From an uncultured Clostridia bacterium (GTDB taxonomy: Bacteria > Bacillota > Clostridia > Christensenellales > Borkfalkiaceae), in the NCBI GenBank assembly GCA_904419075.1, contig CAJFQM010000007.1:78760-142759 (forward strand): DNA of 64,000 nucleotides, given 5' to 3'. Positions 26,125 through 35,114 of the stretch are shown here, one piece after another (position 1 is the first letter of the stretch; every line of letters begins with the position of its first letter). The position numbers and the translations under genes were made by a program. The notes under the pieces were generated by a model. The model was not told where the DNA came from and did no database searches. It saw only the letters and a program-made list of their open reading frames with translations.

Positions 26125-26751
26125 TCACTTCGTTTCTTCCGCCACCTTTTTCCAATCGATTTCCTTTTTCTTGAAGTAATATTTTTTATCCCGATCATCG
26201 ATTTCCCGAAGCACGCGGCAGGGATTTCCGACGGCAACGACGTTTGCGGGAACGTCTTTCGTGACGACGCTCCCCGCGCCGATTACCGAATTATCCCCTA
26301 TATTGATTCCGGGGAGGATGACGGCTCCTGCGCCGATCCAGCAATTCTTCCCGATATGTACGGGCGCGTTATATTGATACGCCCTTTCCCTCAGACAGGG
26401 CAAAATCGGATGCCCCGCCGTCGCGACCGTCACGTTCGGTCCGAACATAGTGCCGTCTCCCACATAAATATGCGTATCGTCCACCATGGTCAAATTGAAA
26501 TTGGCATAGACGCGATTGCCGAAATGTACGTGCTTTCCGCCCCAATTCGCATGAAACGGCGGCTCGATATAACATCCTTCCCCGATTTCCGCAAACATCT
26601 CTTTTAACAGCGTTTGACGCTTTTCCGCCTCGGAAGGACGAGTCGCGTTATAGTCGTATAATTTTTCGAGACACACCGTCTGCTTTTCGACCAATTCCTC
26701 ATCTTCGGTAAGATACAACTCTCCCCCCAGCATTTGTTCTATGATATCCAT
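26125..26751 (-). CDS. Maltose/galactoside O-acetyltransferase family protein
   Basis: 208 residues. N-terminal Maa helices ('MLGGELYLTEDEELVEKQTVC', 'LLKEMFAEIG') and a left-handed beta helix of hexapeptide repeats: 'HFGNRVYANFNLTMVDDTHIYVG', 'MFGPNVTVATAGHP' (catalytic His), 'CWIGAGAVILPGINIGDNSVIGAGSVVTKD'. It transfers acetyl from acetyl-CoA to a sugar hydroxyl, usually as a detoxification step. First of three minus-strand genes read with comF and popT upstream, 13 bases apart from comF. Confidence 0.88.
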   Translation of the reverse strand: MDIIEQMLGGELYLTEDEELVEKQTVCLEKLYDYNATRPSEAEKRQTLLKEMFAEIGEGCYIEPPFHANWGGKHVHFGNRVYANFNLTMVDDTHIYVGDGTMFGPNVTVATAGHPILPCLRERAYQYNAPVHIGKNCWIGAGAVILPGINIGDNSVIGAGSVVTKDVPANVVAVGNPCRVLREIDDRDKKYYFKKKEIDWKKVAEETK

Positions 26752-26764
26752 TGTTCCTCTCCTT

Positions 26765-27478
26765 TTAGGCTCTCTCGGGCAACGAGGCCGCCGTCAGAAA
26801 AAACACTTCGACCGCGCCCGCCCGTTTCAGAACCTTGGCACATTCGCTGCCCGTGGCTCCCGTCGTCATTACGTCGTCCACGAGCAAAACCTTCCTTCCC
26901 GAAAATTCCCCCTCCGCGCGATAGGCTCCCGATACGTTCTTTATCCGTTCCGTTTTCGTCAATCTTTTCTGCGGAAGATTTTCCCGTATCTTGACTAGGC
27001 CGCCTTTTACGGGGATTCCCGTCTGTTCGGAAATTTTTTCCGCCAGATCCTTCGCCTGATTATAACCGCGTTTTCGCTCCCCTGCCTCGGTCATCGGAAC
27101 GAATACGACGATATCCGCGCAAAGCCCCGAACGTTTCCAAAACGCCGACATCTGTTCTCCGAAATAATCCGCCAGCCACCGTTCGCCGTTCTTCATCCGA
27201 TTGATGAGTCCTGCGGCTTCGCCCCGATAACAGAACGGGGAAAAACCTCGGGAAAATTCGGGCGTTTTACGTTTACAATCGAGACAAAGCCCTTCCGAGA
27301 CCGTCTTTCGCCCGCATTTGTCGCAGGTTCGGAAATTCCGCTCCAAAGCGGACGAACATTCTTCGCAAAGGCGCGGAGAAGGATAAGAAAAGATTTCTCT
27401 TCCGCAACAATCGCAGGAATAGCCCCGCTCCGACGAAAATTTTCGGTATTTTCCGAAAACCGAAGCGAAAAATTTCAT
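26765..27478 (-). CDS. comF: ComF family phosphoribosyltransferase-like protein
   Basis: 237 residues. N-terminal zinc ribbons ('CDCCGREIFSYPSPRLCEEC' and 'CDKCGRKTVSEGLCLDC') and a C-terminal PRTase domain with 'KVLLVDDVMTTGATGSECAKVLK', the PRPP loop. 'RGYNQAKDLAEKIS' is the ComF core motif. In competent bacteria ComF helps DNA uptake across the membrane. Starts four bases inside the end of popT, so the two are translationally coupled. Confidence 0.93.
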   Translation of the reverse strand: MKFFASVFGKYRKFSSERGYSCDCCGREIFSYPSPRLCEECSSALERNFRTCDKCGRKTVSEGLCLDCKRKTPEFSRGFSPFCYRGEAAGLINRMKNGERWLADYFGEQMSAFWKRSGLCADIVVFVPMTEAGERKRGYNQAKDLAEKISEQTGIPVKGGLVKIRENLPQKRLTKTERIKNVSGAYRAEGEFSGRKVLLVDDVMTTGATGSECAKVLKRAGAVEVFFLTAASLPERA

Positions 27479-28539
27479 TTCTTTTCGGAAGAATCGATTC
27501 GGGAATCTTCGGACGCGCCTTCCGTTTCGGATACGGCTGCCGGATTTTCGTTTTTATTTTCCGACTCAATCGTTTTTTTCGCTGCCGCGGCGGCTTCCGC
27601 ATCCTTTTTCCGCTGATAACGCACGAGCAGGTATGAACCTACGGCACCGATGGCAAACAGCACAATGCCGAGGACGATATCCGTCACTTTAACGCCGTTT
27701 TCCGCCCACGACGCATATACCGCGAACGTATCGGGGTTATAGAACATGGCCACGATGGAACCGAGCGACAGGCCGACGATCAAGGAATACGCGGTATGGC
27801 GGGCTCTTCCGAATACATAGGTGAGAAATTTGGAAAAGGTGAAAAGCCCCGCGAGAAAACCGACAATCAAAGCGGCATAGACGGCAAAAATCATGGGATT
27901 CGACTGCCAAAACGTAAGGCTGACGCTGTCCACGAGGGAGGTAAACCAGCCGATGGCCATGAGGACGGCCGTGGCGCTGAGGCCGGGAACGACCTGCGTG
28001 ACGCCCACGACATATCCGACGGGAATACACACGAGAATCTGCCACCACTCGACGGAGGCAAAGGCGTTGGATGCCGTTCCGCCGCCCCCCGCTTCGAGCG
28101 CCACGGAAATCACGCCGATGGCGATGGGAATGAGCACGCCCAAAACGAGCAGAGCGATGCGTTTTCCGTTCATTTCCGCGCCCTTCAATTCGTCTTTGAC
28201 AGCGGGGAAAGCGCCGCTCATGAGACCGGCAAACAGCCCGACGACGGCAAACGGAAGAATCGCCAGCAACTTCTCTACGGTAAAGAACCCGAGAAGCAGT
28301 CCCAAAATCATTCCTATACCGATAGGCAAAAGGAACAAGAAACATTTCTTGAACTGCTTGAACAGATTCCCCACGGCATAGAGAAACTGATCGTACAGCT
28401 TAAAGATGATCGCTACGGTCGAGCCGCTGATTCCCGGCACAATGACCGCCAATCCGATAAAAAAGCCGAGCAGAGCGCTCTTACACCAGGTTTTTCGGTT
28501 ATACTTGATAAGGGCGATTTCCAGACTTTCCTGCGCCAT
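27475..28539 (-). CDS. popT: DUF368 membrane protein, PopT-type undecaprenyl-phosphate translocase
   Basis: 354 residues from the ATG at 28539 (GGGAGG upstream). About eight membrane helices; 'FIGLAVIVPGISGSTVAII' near residue 25 and the repeat 'VVGVTQVVPGLSATAVLMAIG' near 190 are the DUF368 twin motifs. Members were shown to flip undecaprenyl phosphate back to the inner leaflet for cell-wall synthesis. The C-terminal 40 residues are a charged low-complexity tail after the last helix. Overlaps comF by four bases, an unusual partner. Confidence 0.85.
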   Translation of the reverse strand: MAQESLEIALIKYNRKTWCKSALLGFFIGLAVIVPGISGSTVAIIFKLYDQFLYAVGNLFKQFKKCFLFLLPIGIGMILGLLLGFFTVEKLLAILPFAVVGLFAGLMSGAFPAVKDELKGAEMNGKRIALLVLGVLIPIAIGVISVALEAGGGGTASNAFASVEWWQILVCIPVGYVVGVTQVVPGLSATAVLMAIGWFTSLVDSVSLTFWQSNPMIFAVYAALIVGFLAGLFTFSKFLTYVFGRARHTAYSLIVGLSLGSIVAMFYNPDTFAVYASWAENGVKVTDIVLGIVLFAIGAVGSYLLVRYQRKKDAEAAAAAKKTIESENKNENPAAVSETEGASEDSRIDSSEKK

Positions 28540-28802
28540 ATTTCCTCCCTGTTGTACCGACAATTTGATTTCCGTCGGACTTTTTCATTATACCATGCTT
28601 TTATTTTCCATGTCAACCATTACTTTCTATTCCGAGAAGAAAAGAAAAAAAATTATAAACGAGTATTTTCCCCGCTTTTCCTTCATGGAAAAAGATGAAA
28701 AAATATTTCGGAAAAATTACCCGAATTTCGCCAAAAAAATGCAAAAAACGCCCGACCGAGGCATATATAATAGAAGAGAAATCTGCTTTTTGGGAGCATG
28801 CT

Positions 28803-29936
28803 ATGAATTTCATCAAAAAAATGTGTATTTTAAGACAGGTCAGGCAGGGATTTTCGGGCGACGGAAAGACTCTTTCGGGGCTCATCAAAATAGAACAGTA
28901 CGGGAAAAATCTCTCCGTCGAAGTCTCCGTCATCAATTTCGCGCCCCTCTCTTCGGGAGAGTATTACTGCCTCTTATCCGATCGCAAAGGCAGAACGGAA
29001 ATGCTCCCCCTGCGCGGAAAAAGCCTCTTTAACATCGTCTCCGAACTCAACGCGGAAGAAGGCTTCTGCGGCGTCATCTGCTTCGTCAAAAACGGCATTA
29101 TCCCCATCGCTTACGGCGTGAACGGGGATAACGTCTACGACTGGCGCACGCTCGTCAAAAATTCCGCGCCCGCGGGTGGAAAAGAGACCGCTTTCTCCGC
29201 CGACAATTTCTTCCGCCCCGAAAACGGTATGTCCTCTCCCGATTCTCCCGGCGGATTCGAGGCTCCGCCCGCCGCGGACGGAGAGAAACGCGAACGCCCC
29301 CAGCCGCCGCGCCCTGCCGAAGAAACGCCCCCAAGCCCTTATACGCCCAACGAGGAGGACGTTCCCGAACGCGCTGCGCCCGAGACGCCCGCCCCCTCTT
29401 CGGGAAAATACGACGACGAAACCGTCGCCACGGAAAACTACTATCGCAAGGAGGAAGGACATGAACGCTTCGAGAATGAAGAATCTCGTACATATGCACA
29501 CGCTGAAAGCGGAAATCCGCAACAAACAGAGAAAGAGCGGCAGGACTCTGCAAAGAATGGAAATGCTGAGAATATACGCAATCCGTTTGAAACGGACTCC
29601 GACGGATACTATCTCGCCGTCAAGGGCGAAATCGACGCTCTCTTCGCAAAATACCCTAAGGACGAGAGCCTGAAAAATATCTTCGCCTATTCGGAATGGG
29701 TTCGCATACAGGGCGACGAAGCAAAACCTCAATATCTCGTGGGCGTCATTTACGACGATTTGAAGGCAAAATATATCTGCTATGCCCTGCCCGCGGAAAA
29801 CAAGGACGCCCCGCCCGAGGAAATCGCGGAAATCTGCACGTTCGTACCCTCTTCCGCTTTCACGGACAAAGAAGGATTCTTCGTCATTTTCCAGAGCTGC
29901 TCCACGGGCGAATGTATCCGTCCGGAAAGTCTGTAA
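28803..29936 (+). CDS. Uncharacterised clostridial protein with Pro/Glu-rich linker
   Basis: 377 residues from the ATG at 28803 (GGGAG upstream; promoter TATAAT at 28765). The N-terminal domain (1-125) reads 'VRQGFSGDGKTLSGLIKIEQYG', 'NFAPLSSGEYYCLLSD' and 'GVICFVKNGIIPIAYGVNG', which I know only from unannotated clostridial proteins. Residues about 130-260 are a Pro/Glu/Arg-rich linker, and the C-terminal 110 residues ('EWVRIQGDEAKPQYLVGVIYDD', 'CTFVPSSAFTDKEGFFVIFQSC') form a second small domain. No signal peptide or membrane segment. Function unknown. Confidence 0.7.
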   Translation: MNFIKKMCILRQVRQGFSGDGKTLSGLIKIEQYGKNLSVEVSVINFAPLSSGEYYCLLSDRKGRTEMLPLRGKSLFNIVSELNAEEGFCGVICFVKNGIIPIAYGVNGDNVYDWRTLVKNSAPAGGKETAFSADNFFRPENGMSSPDSPGGFEAPPAADGEKRERPQPPRPAEETPPSPYTPNEEDVPERAAPETPAPSSGKYDDETVATENYYRKEEGHERFENEESRTYAHAESGNPQQTEKERQDSAKNGNAENIRNPFETDSDGYYLAVKGEIDALFAKYPKDESLKNIFAYSEWVRIQGDEAKPQYLVGVIYDDLKAKYICYALPAENKDAPPEEIAEICTFVPSSAFTDKEGFFVIFQSCSTGECIRPESL

Positions 29937-29939
29937 ACG

Positions 29940-29966
29940 AAAAAACGGCCGCTAAGGCCGTTTTTC
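29940..29966. terminator. Bidirectional terminator
   Basis: AAAAACGGCC / GGCCGTTTTT stem between the hypothetical gene and the convergent XRE gene. Confidence 0.85.
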
Positions 29967-30172
29967 TATTCCGAAAGGCCGAGAATATAATCCGCCGATA
30001 CGTCCAATTCCTGACAAAGTTTCGCAAACGTGTCCAGCCTCGGCAGCTTCTTCGTCGTGCAATATTGCGTGATCATCTCCGGCGTCACCCCCACGCGCCG
30101 CGCAAGCTCCACCGTCGTCAGACCGCTCCTTCTGATTTCTTCCCTTAATCGGGTCTTGATTTCTTCTACCAT
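29966..30172 (-). CDS. Small XRE-family HTH regulator
   Basis: 68 residues, a single Cro/CI-type helix-turn-helix ('LTTVELARRVGVTPEMITQYC', then 'LPRLDTFAKLCQELDVSADYIL'). A minus-strand TATAAT (30180-30185) ends seven bases before the ATG and there is no ribosome site, so the mRNA may be leaderless. A long inverted repeat overlaps this promoter and the divergent one, so the protein most likely represses both. Likely role: switch for the short divergent transcript and itself. Confidence 0.85.
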   Translation of the reverse strand: MVEEIKTRLREEIRRSGLTTVELARRVGVTPEMITQYCTTKKLPRLDTFAKLCQELDVSADYILGLSE

Positions 30173-30184
30173 ATTAAAAATTAT

Positions 30185-30228
30185 ATAACCAACAGTTAGA
30201 AAATGCTTGACTTCTAACTGTTAGTTAT
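30185..30228. promoter_or_regulatory. Operator of the XRE regulator
   Basis: ATAACCAACAGTTAGAA and its complement (16 of 17 matching) separated by ten bases, between the two divergent promoters. Confidence 0.75.
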
Positions 30229-30236
30229 TATATAAT
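30207..30236 (+). promoter_or_regulatory. Strong divergent promoter
   Basis: TTGACT, 18-base spacer, consensus TATAAT. The -35 lies in the operator spacer. Confidence 0.75.
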
Positions 30237-30242
30237 AGAAGA

Positions 30243-30346
30243 AAGAATATTATGCGGGAAAGACGCATAAAAAACATTGCTCATCCATAAAAAGGTTCTT
30301 ATTTTTCAAAGAGGCCGATTCCCTTTCGGGGAACGGCCTCTTTGAA
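30243..30346 (+). ncRNA. Candidate small RNA or leader, about 100 nt
   Basis: Predicted transcript from the strong promoter. It holds a hairpin TTATGCG/CGCATAA (30251-30271), a 12-codon ORF beginning at the ATG inside it (30253), and a very stable hairpin 30305-30346 (CAAAGAGGCCG.TTCCC arms) with no clear T-run. It may be a small RNA, a mini-peptide mRNA, or a leader for the next gene, which has its own promoter. Confidence 0.4.
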
Positions 30347-30364
30347 ATTGAAAAAGAGAAAATA

Positions 30365-30393
30365 TTGACTTCCCTTCCCCTGCGGGTTATAAT
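30365..30393 (+). promoter_or_regulatory. Promoter of the DUF5596-like gene
   Basis: TTGACT, 17-base spacer, TATAAT. Confidence 0.7.
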
Positions 30394-30431
30394 ATAATTG
30401 AAAATAAAAATTTAAGAGAAGAAAGAGAGTC

Positions 30432-31238
30432 ATGGATGATTTAGAAAAATTATGCAACGACATCGATATGCCCGAAGAAGTGAACGAACTTCTTAAAGGC
30501 GTCGTCCTCGGCCTGTCCGAAAACGAAGAAAACGGGTTTCTCGCCGATTTTTGCGACAAAGTCGGATATACGGCCGCGACGAAAAAGCTGCCAAAGCTCT
30601 TTCCCGACGACGAGCGCGGGCTGAAAAAGTTGAAGCTCCTGCTTTCGGCGGCGCTGAAAACCCGCGCGCTTTACGAGAAAAATCATATAGACGATAAAAT
30701 TTTTGTCGATACGATGAAATGCTTTTCCCGATTCGTGCGAGAACATAAATCCACATTCGGCTCCTACGGCTTCGACCGAGATTTTTGGGTGGGACGACAG
30801 CTCTCTCTGTGCCTTTTCCGTTTGGGCGAGCTCGAATATGAATCAGGGGAATGGGAAGGCAAAAAATTGCTTTCCGTCCATATTCCCTCGGACGCGGATC
30901 TTTCTCCCGAAAAGGTGGACGTTTCCCTCTCGTTTGCGCGAAAATTTTTCGCTTCGCATTTTCCCGAGTACGCGGACGCGAAATTTGCCTGTTATTCCTG
31001 GCTGCTCTCCCCCGCGCTCGAAAAATTGCTGCCCGAAAATTCTAAAATCATACAATTTCTGCGGCGCTTTGAAATTCTCGAAGTAAACGAAAACGCCGAC
31101 GGTTATAAATTATGGGTATATAAAACGACAACTTTACCGCCCGAAGAATTTCCCGAAAACACCTCTTTACAGAGAAACATGAAAAAATATATCCTCAACG
31201 GCGGAAAAATAGGCGAGGCCTTAGGCATTATCCGATGA
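30432..31238 (+). CDS. Acyltransferase-domain (DUF5596-like) protein
   Basis: 268 residues, no signal peptide. The N-terminal half is helical ('KLCNDIDMPEEVNELLKG', 'FVREHKSTFGSYGFDRDFW') and the C-terminal half reads like a GNAT-related acyltransferase ('LSLCLFRLGELEYESGEWEG', 'VDVSLSFARKFFASHFPEYAD', 'CYSWLLSPALEKLLPENSKI'). This two-domain layout is the one I associate with clostridial 'acyltransferase domain-containing' proteins. Substrate unknown. It has its own promoter and terminator. Confidence 0.65.
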   Translation: MDDLEKLCNDIDMPEEVNELLKGVVLGLSENEENGFLADFCDKVGYTAATKKLPKLFPDDERGLKKLKLLLSAALKTRALYEKNHIDDKIFVDTMKCFSRFVREHKSTFGSYGFDRDFWVGRQLSLCLFRLGELEYESGEWEGKKLLSVHIPSDADLSPEKVDVSLSFARKFFASHFPEYADAKFACYSWLLSPALEKLLPENSKIIQFLRRFEILEVNENADGYKLWVYKTTTLPPEEFPENTSLQRNMKKYILNGGKIGEALGIIR

Positions 31239-31338
31239 CGGCAAAAATAACAATGCCTGTTTATCCGATACGCGGAAAGCGGAAAAGATAAATCGCGGCC
31301 GAAAATGAAAACGGAGACATCTGTCCTTCATGAAAATA

Positions 31339-31368
31339 AAAAAACGAGCCTGAAAGGCCCGTTTTTTT
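31339..31368 (+). terminator. Terminator of the DUF5596-like gene
   Basis: AAAACGaGCC / GGCcCGTTTTTTT hairpin. Confidence 0.8.
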
Positions 31369-31429
31369 ATTCAATCATCTCTAACGGAATCAAAGACAAA
31401 ACATATTCCATCGCAAGCCGAAAACATGT

Positions 31430-32602
31430 CTATTCGGGATTATCTATGAGGGTAGGATACCCCAAGGAAGCGACGGAAGAAAAATCCCAGACCGATGAAG
31501 TAAAGCCGCCCGCCTGCATGACGGAAGAAAGAGATGCTGCGATTTCCTTTTTGGAATAACAGCGATCGAACAGAATATTCTTGGCCTCTCCAGCAAGTCC
31601 GACGATAAACCGACCGATGCCGAGGGTATTTACCGAGACCTTTGCAGAACACAGCTCGACAACGTTGTCTTTCATCGTAAACGAAGCGGGATAGGAAAAG
31701 GTTCCGACGAGTCCGCCCGCATACCTGCCCACGGACGAGCCGTCCACCTCCGCTTCGTTGCGGCAGTCGTCGATAAATGATAAGAGCTGATGGATACATG
31801 AAACAGATCGCCCATCAAACCGCCCGCAAAGACGTTCTGCGCCCCGCCGTCTCCGAAATCGAAATCAAAGACCGCATCAGCAACCGTTGCGTCGGAAATA
31901 GAAGGAATATAGAGCGAGCCCGCCCGCGGACACGGAAAACGGCCGCAGGAGGCCGCTCCGTTTGTCAAAGAAGGCTCTTCGGAATACCCGATGATCCGGT
32001 CGGCCATGGGAGGCGGAAAAGACGGATCAAGCAGGACGTAATAGACGGTCATACTTCGGGAATTGTTTCTAACCCGATACGCGGCGTCTATCGTACGGTA
32101 AACCGAACCCATTTTCAGATCCGTAATCGCTAAGGTTGCCTCGTCCTCCCCGATCGTAAAATACGATGACGAGGCGGACGAAACAGAGCCGCACCAATTC
32201 TCGGCACTCACCGTTACAGAATGGATTCCCTCCGAAAGTTCATAGGGAACTATATAGCGCTAGACCCCGGAAATATCGCCCGCGATCGTCCCGCACCTTC
32301 CGTCTATATAAACCGTAATGCGGTCGTCCGCGTCCCCTGCCGGCTACGGTCAGACGATTGGAGAAAAGCGTCGAACCGCCGCAGCAGGGACAGGGACGGG
32401 GTGAGCAAGCGACTAAATCGGAACAACAAGGCTTCGGATAAGGATAAAAACAGTTCGGAGCCGTAAAATTCAGAGGTTCGGAATCGGAAAAAGCCGAACC
32501 GAACAGACAGGGATCAAAGTAAGAAAAAACAAGGCGGAAATCCGCGAAACAGACAATAAGACATAGGTATACCTTTTTTGTGTTGTATTCATTATTATGC
32601 AT
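31430..32602 (-). pseudogene. Broken GLUG-type secreted surface protein
   Basis: Reading from 32602: a start region (MHNNEYNTKKVYLCLIVCFA, signal-like), Cys/Pro-rich segment to 'LFSNRLTVAG', then a frameshift near 32345 into 'DDRITVYIDGRCGTIAGDISG', a TAG stop near 32262, then 'YIVPYELSEGIHSVTVSAENW...' with 'AGGLMGDL', a second frameshift near 31785, and 'SSVGRYAGGLVGTFSYPASF' to the end at 31430. 'AGGLVG' units are the GLUG motif of Gram-positive surface proteins. At least two frameshifts and one stop make it nonfunctional. Confidence 0.75.
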
Positions 32603-32637
32603 GCACCCGAAAATCCGTGCGGAAACAACAAAACAAC

Positions 32638-32676
32638 CCAGCCCTTCAAAAGTCAAATAGACTTTTGAAGGGCTGG
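32638..32676 (-). terminator. Terminator of the glycosyltransferase gene
   Basis: Perfect 17-bp stem CCAGCCCTTCAAAAGTC with complement, five-base loop. Confidence 0.85.
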
Positions 32677-32703
32677 ATGAAATTTTTCTTTCCCGTTCTA
32701 GGT

Positions 32704-33735
32704 TCAGCTGCATTTGAGTTTTGCGCGGAAAAATTTATAGCCGAGCAAAGTAGCTTTTCCCTGCATGCGGAAAGGCATCCAATCCACGATAGCGGGATAT
32801 GTATTATATTTGAGATAGCGATATAATTTTTTATCTTTCGCCTTGATAAACCGCCACAACGCTTTCAGGGTGGCCTTTCGCTTGACGGGCTCGTCTTTTC
32901 CGCCCGTCGTGAACATGATCGTCAGAGTCATCACCACGGCGAGGTCGTGCAGCATATACCGTCTGAGTCCTTTCGGGAAATATCTGATCCCCTCATACCG
33001 ATAAGCGGAAACCATTTCCTTCATCACGCGAATTTGCTGTTCGTAACGCCTGACAATATTTTCTTCGCTCACCGATTGATCGGATCTGCCGATAAAATAG
33101 CGATATAAATCGATGTCCAGATAACAAAGTTTTTCCATATAAGGCAGGGGCTTATAGGCAAAAATATTATCCACATAAAAAGTATGCTCGGGCAACACGG
33201 TATTGCTTGCACGCAACTTATCCGTCCGATATACGAGCGAATGCATCAAAAGTACAGAGGACGTACGGAATCTCTTTACCTGCTCCCAACCGAAAATTTC
33301 CTTCTTCGGGAAATTTCCTTTGAAACTCCTGACAAATCTCGTTCCGTTATAGACTTTTTCATATACAAAATTAGTCAAATATAAATCGGGAAGGCGTTTT
33401 TCTCTCAGATGCTTTCTTATCGTTTCCAAAAGCACCCTCAACGAATCCGCATCGAGCCAATCGTCCGAATCCACCACTTTATAGTATAACCCCGAGGCAA
33501 GTTCCAGTCCCTTATTGACCCCCGAACCGTGTCCGCCGTTCTCTTTATGCACCGCGCGGATAATGGAAGGATATCTCTCCGCATACCTGTCCGCAATATC
33601 CGCCGTACCGTCCGACGAACCGTCGTTCACAATAATGATTTCCACATCCTCTCCGCCTGTCAAAAGACTGTCTATACATTGACACATGTAATTTTCGGAA
33701 TTGTAACAGGGGACCGCAAACGTAATCAGTTTCAT
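32704..33735 (-). CDS. Family 2 glycosyltransferase
   Basis: 343 residues from the ATG at 33735 (GGAGG upstream). GT-A fold: 'VPCYNSENYMCQCIDSLL', 'EIIIVNDGSSDGTADIADRY' (nucleotide-binding Asp) and 'YKVVDSDDWLDADSL' (DxD). The C-terminal 150 residues contain amphipathic helices but no membrane span. It transfers a sugar from a nucleotide donor to a lipid- or protein-linked acceptor. It stands alone with its own terminator, so its polysaccharide pathway is not shown here. Confidence 0.9.
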   Translation of the reverse strand: MKLITFAVPCYNSENYMCQCIDSLLTGGEDVEIIIVNDGSSDGTADIADRYAERYPSIIRAVHKENGGHGSGVNKGLELASGLYYKVVDSDDWLDADSLRVLLETIRKHLREKRLPDLYLTNFVYEKVYNGTRFVRSFKGNFPKKEIFGWEQVKRFRTSSVLLMHSLVYRTDKLRASNTVLPEHTFYVDNIFAYKPLPYMEKLCYLDIDLYRYFIGRSDQSVSEENIVRRYEQQIRVMKEMVSAYRYEGIRYFPKGLRRYMLHDLAVVMTLTIMFTTGGKDEPVKRKATLKALWRFIKAKDKKLYRYLKYNTYPAIVDWMPFRMQGKATLLGYKFFRAKLKCS

Positions 33736-34148
33736 ATTATTTTCCTCCGTTTTCCGCCAATTCATTTAATCTATATTCCTGAGGGTTTGTATTATATCAT
33801 AAAAACAGGAAAAAAACAATATTTTTGGCGTATTCTGCCGTTTTTTGTGCCTAAATTGTCTTTTTAAGAAAAATCTGCATTTATTTCTTTATAATCGACT
33901 TATCTGTTTACCCCTTCCCTTTACTCCGTTTTCACTTTTCCGCGTACGCTTCCCTGCCTGCTTCCTTTTTGCTCATTTCCGCCGGCCTTTGAACTCTTTT
34001 TGAGAATTTGCCCGATTATTTTTTACAGGGACAAATATTACTCAAAATATCATAAATTTTTTCCATAAAATACAAAGTTTCGTAATATTACGGCATTTCG
34101 TCATAGTAGAATAAGAAATATAAACTTATTTTACGGAGGTATTTTCTT
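33736..34148. other. Intergenic region with divergent promoters
   Basis: No gene. Very AT-rich with several TATAAT-like boxes on both strands for the glycosyltransferase and XRE genes. The only clear structure is the palindrome at 34081-34092. Confidence 0.6.
34081..34092. promoter_or_regulatory. Candidate XRE operator
   Basis: Perfect 12-bp palindrome CGTAATATTACG 57 bases before the XRE start. Confidence 0.4.
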
Positions 34149-34394
34149 ATGATGCAATTTAATAAAGCCGTAGCATTACGAATCCGTGAACTCATGAAAG
34201 AACGCCAGCTCACTCAGTACGCCTTGGCGAAGAGAAGCGGGATTTCGACGTCTACGCTCAACACCGTTTTATCCGGCAAACTTCCGGGAAGGTTAGATAC
34301 CACTATGCTGAATATCTGCCGCGGACTCGATATCGAACTGGCCGATTTTTATAATACGGAAAGTTTGAAACGCAAAAATATTGCAGATGATTAA
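34149..34394 (+). CDS. XRE-family HTH regulator
   Basis: 81 residues. One Cro/CI helix-turn-helix: 'LTQYALAKRSGISTSTLNTVL' (about 22-42) and 'MLNICRGLDIELADFYN'. ACGGAGG precedes the start. Of the short stand-alone kind that controls nearby genes or a decayed prophage. Followed by a terminator; no partner gene is evident. Confidence 0.88.
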   Translation: MMQFNKAVALRIRELMKERQLTQYALAKRSGISTSTLNTVLSGKLPGRLDTTMLNICRGLDIELADFYNTESLKRKNIADD

Positions 34395-34398
34395 CCTG

Positions 34399-34427
34399 AA
34401 AAGCCGGAACTTTATATCCGGCTTTTT
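34399..34427 (+). terminator. Terminator of the XRE gene
   Basis: AAAAGCCGGA / TCCGGCTTTTT stem. Confidence 0.85.
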
Positions 34428-34568
34428 CTTTACGGAAAGAAGTTTTCCCGATTTTCTTTTTCAAATCTTTGCCGTCCCCGTTTATTTTTTATAGTACTTA
34501 TCTATTTTTTCAAAATTTCCATATTTGGGGAATTTTCAAAAAACGCCTTATGATACAATAATATTGCT

Positions 34569-34946
34569 ATGAAAACAATTCAAATAAAAACCTTAGAATT
34601 GTTGCTTATCAAGGCTTTACACAGCAAAAATTTCTCAAACGACAAACTTTACACCTCTTTCCGCTATATGTTAAATCACTTCTCTGACGAAGATTATCTT
34701 TATGCTTTTAATCATCGCAGAATCATCTCTGTCATTTACCTCGAAAATTTCTATGCGCACAGGACGGTAAAGGCATTGACGCAGTATTTACATATGGACA
34801 ACAAAACTTTACTTTCTTACAGAAAAGCTTATCTTAAACTTTTCGCCAAACAGTATATGGATCTCGTCTCTTTCAGAAAAACAGATTTTTTACTGTTATA
34901 TTCTGTTCTTTCCGAAGATTTACAGGTCAATTCTCTGGTCAGCTGA
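34569..34946 (+). CDS. Hypothetical helical protein
   Basis: 125 residues, mostly helical and rich in Tyr, Phe, Leu and Lys. The stretch 'HRTVKALTQYLHMDNKTLLSYRKAYLKLF' (about 60-88) looks like a helix-turn-helix of a positive-control or phage late-gene regulator, but I cannot name a family. TATGATACAATA lies a few bases upstream of the start; no strong ribosome site. The neighbouring XRE gene and the tRNA fragment 130 bases downstream suggest old mobile DNA. Confidence 0.5.
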   Translation: MKTIQIKTLELLLIKALHSKNFSNDKLYTSFRYMLNHFSDEDYLYAFNHRRIISVIYLENFYAHRTVKALTQYLHMDNKTLLSYRKAYLKLFAKQYMDLVSFRKTDFLLLYSVLSEDLQVNSLVS

Positions 34947-35043
34947 TTCGGGATTCGTTCAAAAAACAGACCCTGAACCTCGAAAAGTTCAGAGCCTTTC
35001 TACCTATGCGCTTTTATTCGCCTGTAAACCTTTTTAATCATAA

Positions 35044-35075
35044 AAAACGGCCAAAACTTATCCTTTGGCCGTTTT
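35044..35075 (+). terminator. Terminator hairpin
   Basis: AAAACGGCCAAA / TTTGGCCGTTTT stem just before the tRNA fragment. Confidence 0.75.
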
Positions 35076-35077
35076 AA

Positions 35078-35114
35078 TGGCGTGTCCGCCGAGGCTCGAA
35101 CCCGGACCGAAAGC
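35078..35114 (-). repeat. tRNA-Arg 3'-end fragment, candidate att site
   Basis: 37 bases matching the 3' end of tRNA-Arg(CCG) at 51908-51944 (34 of 37, same strand): T-arm GGTTCGAGCC, acceptor half CGGACAC and CCA. The 5' half of a tRNA is absent. This is the usual scar at the far end of an element integrated at a tRNA 3' end. Confidence 0.75.

Noticed and set aside
32240..32713. Intact 157-codon protein upstream of the GLUG remnant
   Set aside because: The N-terminal part of this frame is inside the glycosyltransferase terminator and its 3' part is out of frame with the GLUG protein; it is part of the pseudogene.
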